From Herbaspirillum sp. ASV7 (GTDB taxonomy: Bacteria; Pseudomonadota; Gammaproteobacteria; Burkholderiales; Burkholderiaceae_D), in the NCBI RefSeq assembly GCF_016429215.1, contig NZ_JAELUH010000013.1:18139-82138 (forward strand): DNA of 64,000 nt. Direction: 5' to 3'. This document shows, piece by piece, positions 56,855-64,000 of this stretch (position 1 is the stretch's first letter; every line of letters starts with the position of its first letter). Both the position numbers and the translations under genes were made by a program. The notes under the pieces are model-generated. The model searched no databases, was not told the DNA's origin, and saw nothing but the letters and a program-made list of their open reading frames with translations.

Positions 56855-58294
56855 CTAACGGGAGAGTTCTTCCAGGCGCATGCCATTGGTGCGGGGACCG
56901 AAGAAGCCGATCGAGATCATCACCGCCAGCATGGCGCAGGTGATGCCGGCAAAGACGCCCGTGACACCGAAGTCACGCAGGAAGAAGGCGATCAGGAAGC
57001 CCGACAGCATCGCCCCGACCCGGCTGGAGGAGTAGACGATGCCCACCGCCAGGCAACGGATGCGAGTGGGGAAGAGTTCGGTCTGGTAGGCGTGGTAGTT
57101 CACCGAGATCGTCGAGCCGCACAGGCTGATGAGGATGCCCAGCACCGTCAGCGGCATGGGGTCTTTCATCTGCGAGAAGGCAATGCCGAACACCACCACC
57201 GCACCGGCCGCGCCGACGATGAGCCACTTGCGCTGGATCTTGTCGGCCACCGTCATCACCAGCATCGGGCCGATGGGGCTGGCGAAGGCGATGATGAAGG
57301 AGTACAGCAGGCTCTTGGTGACCGTGATGCCCTGGGCGATCAACAGCGTCGGCACCCAGTTGGCGAAGCCGTAGTAGGCAATCGCCTGGAAGAAATTGAA
57401 CACCACCAGCATCAGGAAGCGCGAGCGATACGGCTGCTGCCACAGTTCGCGGTAGGAGGCGCGCGCCTCGCGGATCTCCTCCACGACTGGCTGGGGTGTC
57501 GGCAGCGGCTTGCCGGAATCGGCCTGGGCACGCGCCTCGATGCGCTGCATGGCGGCCTCGGCCTCGGCGAAGCGGCCTTTCTGGGCCAGCCAGCGCGGGC
57601 TTTCCGGCACCGAGCGGCGGATGAACCAGACCAGCACCGCCCCCACCGAGCCGATCGCCACCACCCAGCGCCAGCCATCGATGCCATAGGGCGACAGGGG
57701 GACCAGCCACCACGACAGGATGGCCGCACTGGGCGCGGCCATGAACATGGCCGCCTGGTTCAGCGCCATGGCGCGACCGCGCATGTGCTGGGGGACGATC
57801 TCGGTGATGTAGCTGTCGATGGTGACGATCTCGATACCCACGCCGATGCCGGTGAGGAAGCGCCACAGCAGCAGCCCCTCCGAACTGGTCTGGCAAGCCA
57901 TGATGGCCGAGCCCACCGAATACCACAGCAGCGATACGGTGAAGATGGCGCGGCGGCCATACCTGTCCGGCAGGAAGCCCAGGAAGAAGGTGCCCACGAA
58001 CAAACCCGCGAAGGTCGCGGCGATGAAGGCGCCGATGCCCTGCGAGCCGAAGAAGTGCGCGGTGGTGGTGCTCAACAGGCCGCTCTTGACCATGCCCGGG
58101 GCGATGTAGCCGGTGAAGACCAGGTCATAGATCTCGAAGAAGCCGCCCAGCGAAATCAGCAGCACCAGGATCCAGGCGCTGCGGGTGACCGGCAGCCGGT
58201 CCATGCGTGCGGTGATGTCGGCGGCCGAACCGGCCCCCTGGAAGGTGCTTGCGGTAGTGGGGAACGGCAAGGCCGTCGAAGGTGTACTCATCAT
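56855..58294 (-). CDS. MFS transporter (sugar porter/aromatic acid:H+ symporter-like)
   Basis: 479 residues with twelve helices; ATG at 58294 behind AAGGAG. SLGGFFEIYDLVFTGYIAPGMV and FLPDRYGRRAIF (loop 2-3 motif) fit the AAHS/metabolite:H+ symporter type. It is the first gene of the minus-strand operon leading to HMG-CoA lyase-like and CoA-transferase genes and is divergent from a lysR gene, so it probably imports the operon's organic-acid substrate. Confidence 0.88.
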   Translation of the reverse strand: MMSTPSTALPFPTTASTFQGAGSAADITARMDRLPVTRSAWILVLLISLGGFFEIYDLVFTGYIAPGMVKSGLLSTTTAHFFGSQGIGAFIAATFAGLFVGTFFLGFLPDRYGRRAIFTVSLLWYSVGSAIMACQTSSEGLLLWRFLTGIGVGIEIVTIDSYITEIVPQHMRGRAMALNQAAMFMAAPSAAILSWWLVPLSPYGIDGWRWVVAIGSVGAVLVWFIRRSVPESPRWLAQKGRFAEAEAAMQRIEARAQADSGKPLPTPQPVVEEIREARASYRELWQQPYRSRFLMLVVFNFFQAIAYYGFANWVPTLLIAQGITVTKSLLYSFIIAFASPIGPMLVMTVADKIQRKWLIVGAAGAVVVFGIAFSQMKDPMPLTVLGILISLCGSTISVNYHAYQTELFPTRIRCLAVGIVYSSSRVGAMLSGFLIAFFLRDFGVTGVFAGITCAMLAVMISIGFFGPRTNGMRLEELSR

Positions 58295-58465
58295 GGTCTC
58301 CTTGCGCGCCGGTCATGGCCGGCAGGCTGTCTTGTTCGTGATGTCGTGTGGTGTTGCCCCCGGACGATCGCCGGGGACATGTGGCGGATTCTAGACTTCT
58401 CCGTTTGGATGTATAGCGTTATATTGGAAGCTCAGACATTCCGAAACGGAAAGGCAGAAAAGGCC

Positions 58466-59374
58466 ATGAGAGACCTCGACCTGACCACCCTGCGCCTGCT
58501 GGTGGCCGTGCTGGATCAACAGAACATGGCGCGCGTGGCCGAGCAATCGCATATCGCCGCCTCGGCCATCAGCAAGCGCATTGCACAACTGGAGTCGAAC
58601 CTGGGCGTGCGCCTGCTGGTGCGCACCCGGCGTGGCGTGCAGGCCACGCCGGCCGGCCTGGCGCTGGCCGAGCATGCCCGCACCATCCTGTTCGCGGCCG
58701 AGCGCATCGAGACCGACGTGACCGCCTTCGCCGGCGGCATCAAGGGCAATGTGCGCATCCTGGCCACGCCCTCGGCCATGGCCGAGTCCCTGCTGGAAGA
58801 TATTTCATCCTTCATGCGCGAGCCGCAGAACAGCCAGATCAAGGTCGATATCGAGGAATGCCTGACCAATGAACTGCTGCGCAACATGCGCGAAGGCAGC
58901 ACCGCCATCGGCGTGTGCTGGAACCATTCCGACCTGGGCGAGCTGCAGCAACTGCCCTATCGCAAGGACCGGCTGGCGCTGGCGGTGCATCGCGACCATC
59001 CGCTGGCCTCCTTTGAGTCGATCCGCTACGAAGACACGCTGGACTACGAACACGTGGGCATGCGCCCCGACAGCGCCGTGGTGATCATGATGCATCGCGC
59101 CGCCGCCCGCATCGGCCGGCCGGTGCGCTACCGGGTGCTGGTGTCGAACTTCGATGCGGCCTTCCGCGTGGTCTCGGCCAACCTGGCCGTGGGCATCATC
59201 CCCATCGAGATCAGCAGCCTCTATGCCTCAGCTTCGCAGGTGAAGATGATCCCGCTGGAGGACGACTGGGCGCAACGCGAATTCTCGATCTGCTTCCGCA
59301 ACCTGGAGGCGCTGGCCGTGCCGGCACGGCGCCTGGTGGAACATCTTGCGCGGCACGGCGTGCAGGCTGGCTAG
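58466..59374 (+). CDS. LysR-family transcriptional regulator
   Basis: 302 residues from ATG at 58466; the open frame extends far upstream only because of high G+C. The helix-turn-helix is in LVAVLDQQNMARVAEQSHIAASAISKRIAQLESNLGVRLLVRTRRG. The effector domain follows, with RKDRLALAVHRDHPLA. It is divergent from the MFS-led operon across a 171-bp gap that contains an A+T-rich TATAGCGTTATA element (58412-58423), so it most likely activates that operon in response to its acid. Confidence 0.9.
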   Translation: MRDLDLTTLRLLVAVLDQQNMARVAEQSHIAASAISKRIAQLESNLGVRLLVRTRRGVQATPAGLALAEHARTILFAAERIETDVTAFAGGIKGNVRILATPSAMAESLLEDISSFMREPQNSQIKVDIEECLTNELLRNMREGSTAIGVCWNHSDLGELQQLPYRKDRLALAVHRDHPLASFESIRYEDTLDYEHVGMRPDSAVVIMMHRAAARIGRPVRYRVLVSNFDAAFRVVSANLAVGIIPIEISSLYASASQVKMIPLEDDWAQREFSICFRNLEALAVPARRLVEHLARHGVQAG

Positions 59375-59401
59375 CTCGCCGGCTTGCACGCGCGACAGCG
59401 C

Positions 59402-60112
59402 TCAATACTTGAGATAGTGGGGGAAGCGCTCGCCAATGGCCTCCAGCTGCGCCAGCGTGCCGGAGAGGTGCTCGCGCAGGGCTGCCTGCGCCGCCAGCGG
59501 ATCGGCGGCGGCAATCGCATCGACGATGGCGGCATGGTCGCGCAGCACGCGCTGCGTCTTGCCGGGAATGGGGACGTGCAGGTTGCGCAAGCGGTCCAGG
59601 TTGCCGCTCTGGCGGCGCACCATGGCCCATAGCTCGGGCACCTGCGCGGCCTCGTACATCTGGCGATGGAAACCCTGGTCGGCCAGCACGAAGTCGGCGT
59701 AGTTCTCGCGCTCGGCCAGCACGCGCTGCACCTCGATGCTGTCGCGCAGGCGTGTCACCAGCGCCGCATCGGGCTGCTGCGCCAGGGTATGGACGATCTC
59801 CAGCTCGATGGAACGGCGCAGGAAATGCGCCTGCCGCGCCAGCGTCACGTTGACCGCGCTGACCACCGTGGCGTGCTGGGGAAAGATATCCACCAGCCCC
59901 TCCTCCCCCAGCTTGATCAGGGCATCGCGGATCGGCGTCTGGCTCAGGCCGAACTGCTCGGCCAGCTCGGCGCGCTGCAGCACCGTCCCCGGCGTCAGCC
60001 GCATGGCGATGATCAGTTCGCGCAGGTGCTCGAAGACCTGTGGCGCCGACTGGCGCGAACGGTCCAGCGGCGGTGGCGTGATGACGATAGTGTCGGCGGT
60101 CGTGGTGCTCAT
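59402..60112 (-). CDS. GntR-family (FCD type) transcriptional regulator
   Basis: 236 residues from ATG at 60112. The winged helix-turn-helix (APQVFEHLRELIIAMRLTPGTVLQRAELAEQFGLSQTPIRDALIKLGEEGLV) is followed by an FCD all-helical effector domain with metal-binding His (FHRQMYEAA, LRDHAAIVDAI, LREHL). It is divergent from the MFS-gudD module, with a perfect 16-bp palindrome between, so it probably represses uptake and dehydration of a sugar acid. Confidence 0.91.
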   Translation of the reverse strand: MSTTTADTIVITPPPLDRSRQSAPQVFEHLRELIIAMRLTPGTVLQRAELAEQFGLSQTPIRDALIKLGEEGLVDIFPQHATVVSAVNVTLARQAHFLRRSIELEIVHTLAQQPDAALVTRLRDSIEVQRVLAERENYADFVLADQGFHRQMYEAAQVPELWAMVRRQSGNLDRLRNLHVPIPGKTQRVLRDHAAIVDAIAAADPLAAQAALREHLSGTLAQLEAIGERFPHYLKY

Positions 60113-60209
60113 GCAGGAATCCTGAATAACTAGAGAGGCAGCCATCCGGTGAGTTCGCCGAAGTTGCCTACAAGACCCTGCATGATAAACCGCGTCAGTA
60201 TCATTGACG

Positions 60210-60225
60210 CACTAATATATTAGTG
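60210..60225. promoter_or_regulatory. Perfect 16-bp palindrome between gntR and MFS genes (candidate GntR operator)
   Basis: CACTAATATATTAGTG is self-complementary with no spacer. It lies 98-113 bp before each gene start in the divergent gap. Size and A+T content suit an FCD-type GntR operator. Confidence 0.65.
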
Positions 60226-60322
60226 TTTTAATGCATTCCACCGATGCATGCAGGACGATTCCGTCACGACCATGGCCAGCAGAAGCCATGCGGCATGCCC
60301 CATGACAACCGAGGAGACCCGT

Positions 60323-61675
60323 GTGGAATCACTGAAGCAACCGGCCGCCCCCCTGGCCGCAGGCAGTGCTGCCGCAGCAAACGCTGCACCTGCCGCACCT
60401 GCCGCACCTGCCGTACTGGCCCAGGCCGTGGCCAAGATCAAGCAGCGCGTGCTGCCGCTGTTCGTGATCATGTTCATCGTCAACTACATCGACCGGGTCA
60501 ACATCGGCTTCGTGCGCAGCCACCTGGCCACCGACGTGGGCATCAGCACCGCCGCCTATGGCCTGGGTGCCGGCCTGTTCTTCATCGGCTACGCCATCTT
60601 CGAGGTGCCCTCCAACATCCTGCTGCAGCGCTTCGGCGCCAAGGCCTGGCTGACCCGCATCATGGCCACCTGGGGCCTGGCGGCCACCGCCATGGCCTTC
60701 GTGCATAACGAATCGACCTTCTACCTGCTGCGCTTCCTGCTGGGCGCGGCCGAGGCCGGTTTCTTCCCCGGCGTGATCTACTACTTCACCCAGTGGCTGC
60801 CGGCCAGCGAGCGCGGGCGTGCCATGGCGATCTTCCTGTCCGGCTCGGCGCTGGCCTCCATCCTCTCCGGTCCGATCTCGGGCGGTCTCCTGCAACTGGA
60901 TGGTGGCGGCCTGCATGGCTGGCAGTGGATGTTCATCATCGAGGGCATGGCCTCGGTGCTGCTGTGCGGCTTCGTCTGGTTCTGGCTGGACTCGATGCCG
61001 GCCGATGCCAAATGGCTGAGCGTGCAGGAACGCGATGCCGTCACCGGCGCCATCATGGCCGAGCAGGCCGAGCGCATGAAGAGCAAACCCGCGCACTTCT
61101 CGGTGCTGCAATTGCTGCGCGACCCGCAGATCCTGATCTTCTGCTTCATCTACTTCTCGATCTCGCTGACCATCTACGGCGCCACCTTCTGGCTGCCCAG
61201 CATCATCCGCAAGATGGGCAGCTTCAGCGATTTCCAGGTAGGCCTGTTCAACTCCATTCCCTGGCTGATCTCGATCGTGGCGATGTACGCCTTCGCCGCC
61301 CTGGCCGCGCGCTACAAGCACCAGCAGGCCTGGGCCGCCACGGCCCTGGTGATTGCCGCCGTGGGCATGTTCGTCTCCACCTTCGGCAATGCCGGCTTTG
61401 CCTTCGTCTCGATCTGCTTTGCTGCGGTCGGCTTCAAGGCTGCCTCCTCGCTGTTCTGGCCGCTGCCGCAGGGCTATCTCGATGCCCGCATCGCCGCCGG
61501 GGTGATCGCGCTGATCAATTCCATCGGCAACCTCGGCGGCTTCGTCGCCCCGACTGCCTTCGGCTTCCTGGAACAGCGCACCGGCTCCATCGAGGGCGGC
61601 CTGCTGGGCCTGGCGATCACCTCGCTGGTGGCGGCCGGCGTGGTCTTCCTGGCCCGTTCCGGGGCCAGGGACTGA
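60323..61675 (+). CDS. MFS anion:cation symporter family transporter, second glucarate-type carrier
   Basis: 450 residues from GTG at 60323, chosen because GAGGAG lies 6 bases before it; ATGs at 60248 and 60302 give a non-conserved leader. It begins with an Ala/Pro-rich tail and then KIKQRVLPLFVIMFIVNYIDRVNIGFVRSHLATDVG, nearly the same as the carrier at 22131-23483, with the same total length. It is followed by a gudD-like gene, so it probably carries a related aldarate. Confidence 0.9.
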   Translation: MESLKQPAAPLAAGSAAAANAAPAAPAAPAVLAQAVAKIKQRVLPLFVIMFIVNYIDRVNIGFVRSHLATDVGISTAAYGLGAGLFFIGYAIFEVPSNILLQRFGAKAWLTRIMATWGLAATAMAFVHNESTFYLLRFLLGAAEAGFFPGVIYYFTQWLPASERGRAMAIFLSGSALASILSGPISGGLLQLDGGGLHGWQWMFIIEGMASVLLCGFVWFWLDSMPADAKWLSVQERDAVTGAIMAEQAERMKSKPAHFSVLQLLRDPQILIFCFIYFSISLTIYGATFWLPSIIRKMGSFSDFQVGLFNSIPWLISIVAMYAFAALAARYKHQQAWAATALVIAAVGMFVSTFGNAGFAFVSICFAAVGFKAASSLFWPLPQGYLDARIAAGVIALINSIGNLGGFVAPTAFGFLEQRTGSIEGGLLGLAITSLVAAGVVFLARSGARD

Positions 61676-61745
61676 CCGTCCCTGCCCTGCTCCGACACAC
61701 CGATAACCCCGCTTTCATCCTCGCCCTGCCCGTAGAAAGTCCACC

Positions 61746-63020
61746 ATGAAAATCGTCCGCGTCACCGTCACCCCCATCGCCTTCAAGGATGGTCCCCTGC
61801 TCAATGCCAGCGGCATCCACGAACCCTATGCCCTGCGCTCCATCATCGAGATCGAGACCGACAACGGCCACATCGGCCTGGGCGAGAGCTATGGCGATGC
61901 CCCGGCACTGAAGATCCTGGACCTGGTCAAGGGCCAGCTGATCGGCCTGGACCCGTTCAACCTCAACGGCCTGCGCGCCATCGTGCGCCGCGTGGTCGCC
62001 TCCATGGCCCCGGCCAGCAATGCCGGCGCCGAACTGGCACCGGGCTCGCATGCCAGCAAGGCGGTCTCCAACGCCTATTCGGCCTTCGAAGTGGCTTGCC
62101 TGGATGCGCAGGCGCGCTACCTCAACGTGCCGCTGGTGGAACTGCTGGGCGGAGCGATCCGCAAGCAGATCCCCTTCAGCGCCTACCTCTTCTTCAAGTA
62201 CGCCCAGCACATCGACAGCCCCTATGCGCCGGACGCCTGGGGCGAGGCCCTGAGCGAAGAACAGATCGTGGCGCAGGCGCGCAAGATGATCGAGGAAAAC
62301 GGTTTCGAGAGCATCAAGCTCAAGGCCGGCGCGCTGGCGCCGGAGCATGAGGTGGCCTGCATCAAGGCGCTCAAGAAGGCCTTCCCCAATGCACCGCTGC
62401 GCATCGACCCCAATGGCAACTGGTCGCTGGAGACCGCCATCCGCATGGCCGAACTGCTGGGCGACGACCTGCAATACTACGAAGACCCGACCCCGGGGCT
62501 GGAAGGCATGTCCGAGCTGCACCGCCGCACCGGCCTGCCGCTGGCCACCAACATGGTGGTCACCGACTTCGACGAGCTGCGCCGCAGCGTGGCCCTGGAC
62601 AGCGTGCAGATCGTGCTGGCCGACCACCACTACTGGGGTGGCCTGCGCGACACCCAGCACCTGGCCAAGATGTGCGACGTGTTCGGCCTGGGGGTATCGA
62701 TGCACTCCAACTCGCACCTGGGCATCAGCCTGATGGCCATGTCGCATGTGGCGGCCGCAGTGGAAAACCTCTCCTATGCCTGCGACACCCACTACCCCTG
62801 GCAGGAAGCCGACGAGGAAGTCATCAAGGGCGGCAAGCTGCCCATCCGCAATGGCTGCGTGCAGATCACCGATGCCCCGGGCCTGGGCGTGGAGCTGGAT
62901 CACGACCAGCTGCGCAAGCTGCACGAGCTCTATCTGGAATGCGGCATCCGCCAGCGCGATGACGTGGGCCAGATGCGCAAGTACAAGCCGGACTGGAAGA
63001 CGGTCAAGCCACGTTTTTGA
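61746..63020 (+). CDS. Glucarate dehydratase-family enzyme (enolase superfamily)
   Basis: 424 residues. KLK in ESIKLKAG, metal ligands in RIDPNGNW, YYEDPTPG and TNMVVTD, and the His/Asp pair in MHSNSHLGIS and CDTHYPWQ are all intact, as in GudD. Many of the residues between differ from the gudD at 23727-25097, so the preferred substrate may be another aldarate or an isomer. It is downstream of the MFS gene and controlled, presumably, by the divergent GntR regulator. Confidence 0.88.
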   Translation: MKIVRVTVTPIAFKDGPLLNASGIHEPYALRSIIEIETDNGHIGLGESYGDAPALKILDLVKGQLIGLDPFNLNGLRAIVRRVVASMAPASNAGAELAPGSHASKAVSNAYSAFEVACLDAQARYLNVPLVELLGGAIRKQIPFSAYLFFKYAQHIDSPYAPDAWGEALSEEQIVAQARKMIEENGFESIKLKAGALAPEHEVACIKALKKAFPNAPLRIDPNGNWSLETAIRMAELLGDDLQYYEDPTPGLEGMSELHRRTGLPLATNMVVTDFDELRRSVALDSVQIVLADHHYWGGLRDTQHLAKMCDVFGLGVSMHSNSHLGISLMAMSHVAAAVENLSYACDTHYPWQEADEEVIKGGKLPIRNGCVQITDAPGLGVELDHDQLRKLHELYLECGIRQRDDVGQMRKYKPDWKTVKPRF

Positions 63021-63137
63021 TCAACGAACCATCACGCACATCGATCAGGGAATGCGGCAGAACGCGGTCTCGATGCTGGGCAGACGCAGCGTCTGTCTGG
63101 CTCAGTCAGCGTATTCCGCTAAGGGCTGTTTCAGGCA

Positions 63138-64000
63138 TCACATCCCCGAGTAGTTCGGCCCACCTCCGCCTTCCGGCGTGACCCAGACGATGTTCTGGGT
63201 CGGGTCCTTGATGTCGCAGGTCTTGCAGTGCACGCAGTTCTGGGCGTTGATCTGCAGGCGTTCGCTGTTGTCCTCGTTCCTGACGAACTCATACACCCCC
63301 GCCGGGCAGTAGCGCGATTCCGGGCCGGCGTACTTGGCCAGGTTGATCTGCACCGGCACGTTCTTGTCCTTGAGCGTGAGGTGGGCGGGCTGGTCCTCGC
63401 CGTGGTTGGTGTTGGAGATGAACACTGACGAGAGACGGTCGAAGGTCAGCTTGCCATCCGGCTTGGGATAGGCGATCGGTGCATAGTTGGCTGCGGGTTT
63501 CAAGCACTCATGGTCCGCATGCGTATGGCGCAGGGTCCACGGCGCCTTGCCGCCGAAGAGCACATGGTCGATGCCCACCAGCAGCGTACCGGTGACCAGC
63601 CCACGGCTCATCGAGGGCTTGAAGTTGCGGGCCTTGTGCAATTCTTCCTTCAGCCAGGAGGCGTCGAAGGCGGCCGGATAGGCGGCCAGTTCATCGGACT
63701 GGCGATTCTCGCCCAGGGCCTGGAAGGCCGCCTCGGCCGCCAGCATGCCACTCTTGATGGCGGCATGGCTGCCCTTGATGCGCGAGGCATTGAGGAAGCC
63801 GGCGTCACAGCCCAGCAGCGCACCGCCTGGGAACACCAGCTTGGGCAGCGATTGCACACCACCCGCAGTGATTGCGCGGGCGCCATAGGACAGGCGCTTG
63901 CCACCCTCGAAGAACTTGCGGATTTCAGGATGGGTCTTGTAGCGCTGGAACTCTTCAAACGGCGACAGGTAGGGATTCTCGTAAGCCAGGCCCACCACGT
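63138..64000 (-). CDS. Electron transfer flavoprotein-ubiquinone oxidoreductase, C-terminal part (cut by window edge)
   Basis: The frame runs off the right edge; only the last 287 or so residues are here. The [4Fe-4S] cluster motif C-V-H-C-KTC-D-I near the end (NCVHCKTCDIKDPTQNIVWVTPEGGGGPNYSGM) and LSPFEEFQRYKTHP identify the enzyme, which passes electrons from ETF to ubiquinone at the inner membrane during fatty and amino acid oxidation. The usual length is about 550 residues, so about half lies outside. Confidence 0.93.
   Translation of the reverse strand, partial: VVGLAYENPYLSPFEEFQRYKTHPEIRKFFEGGKRLSYGARAITAGGVQSLPKLVFPGGALLGCDAGFLNASRIKGSHAAIKSGMLAAEAAFQALGENRQSDELAAYPAAFDASWLKEELHKARNFKPSMSRGLVTGTLLVGIDHVLFGGKAPWTLRHTHADHECLKPAANYAPIAYPKPDGKLTFDRLSSVFISNTNHGEDQPAHLTLKDKNVPVQINLAKYAGPESRYCPAGVYEFVRNEDNSERLQINAQNCVHCKTCDIKDPTQNIVWVTPEGGGGPNYSGM

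Noticed and set aside
56828..58465. Long upstream extension of the lysR gene at 58466
   Set aside because: The extension is antisense to the MFS gene; the LysR helix-turn-helix starts right after ATG 58466.
63081..63095. Short stem CAGACG/CGTCTG after the second gudD-like gene
   Set aside because: Six pairs without a T-run are too weak to call as a terminator.

Overview
The window is high-GC betaproteobacterial chromosome. Housekeeping order (exbB-exbD-lpxK-trm112-kdsB-adk), the H+-pyrophosphatase, xseA/sodB and the many sugar-acid and organic-acid catabolic genes with MFS carriers point to Oxalobacteraceae, most likely Herbaspirillum or a close relative. This is inferred from gene content and protein style, not from a search. 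No rRNA, tRNA or CRISPR array was seen.

Layout. 1-6.7 kb: tail of an M24 peptidase, a thiolase behind a perfect palindrome, a secreted phospholipase-D-like nuclease, rsmB, purN, a barnase/barstar pair and a patatin. 6.8-15.8 kb: core block of hppA, adk, kdsB, trm112, lpxK, exbD and exbB (all minus), then xseA and sodB. 15.8-21.9 kb: an amino-acid ABC importer with an FAD amine oxidase, an IclR regulator across a palindromic operator, an OsmC protein and a DedA-rhodanese fusion. 22.1-27.6 kb: a LacI-controlled glucarate module (lacI, gudD, MFS) with repeated operators, and a nitronate monooxygenase.

27.6-32.1 kb is an A+T-richer accessory island full of damage. It holds an IS5-type element that splits a small cysteine-rich gene (restorable in frame), two decayed copies of a P-loop ATPase gene, a tyrosine-phosphatase-like gene, an uncharacterised 162-residue gene and an IS30-type remnant. 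From 32.1 kb the core resumes: dkgB, a trypsin-like protease, a thiol dioxygenase fused to four rhodanese domains followed by a solute-binding protein and an aminotransferase, and a MarR/MFS pair.

41.4-46 kb is the most unusual locus. It has a BlaI-type repressor, a membrane protein joining an M56 (BlaR1/MecR1) metalloprotease to an S11 D-Ala-D-Ala peptidase domain where a BlaR1 sensor would be, and a class A beta-lactamase-like protein whose KTG motif reads RPG. Three TGTCTA repeats at exact 14-bp steps overlap a predicted blaI promoter, and a terminator-like structure lies between blaR and bla. A divergent membrane acyltransferase shares the operator region. I read this as a beta-lactam or muropeptide sensing system with a non-standard sensor.

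46.4-64 kb: a lipoprotein plus trypsin-like protease pair, LysR/hydrolase pair, maeB with a structured upstream region, a five-gene minus operon (MFS, HMG-CoA lyase-like, CoA-transferase III, gamma-carbonic-anhydrase-like, hpd-like) under a divergent LysR gene, and a second glucarate module (GntR, MFS, gudD-like). The window ends inside an ETF-ubiquinone oxidoreductase gene.
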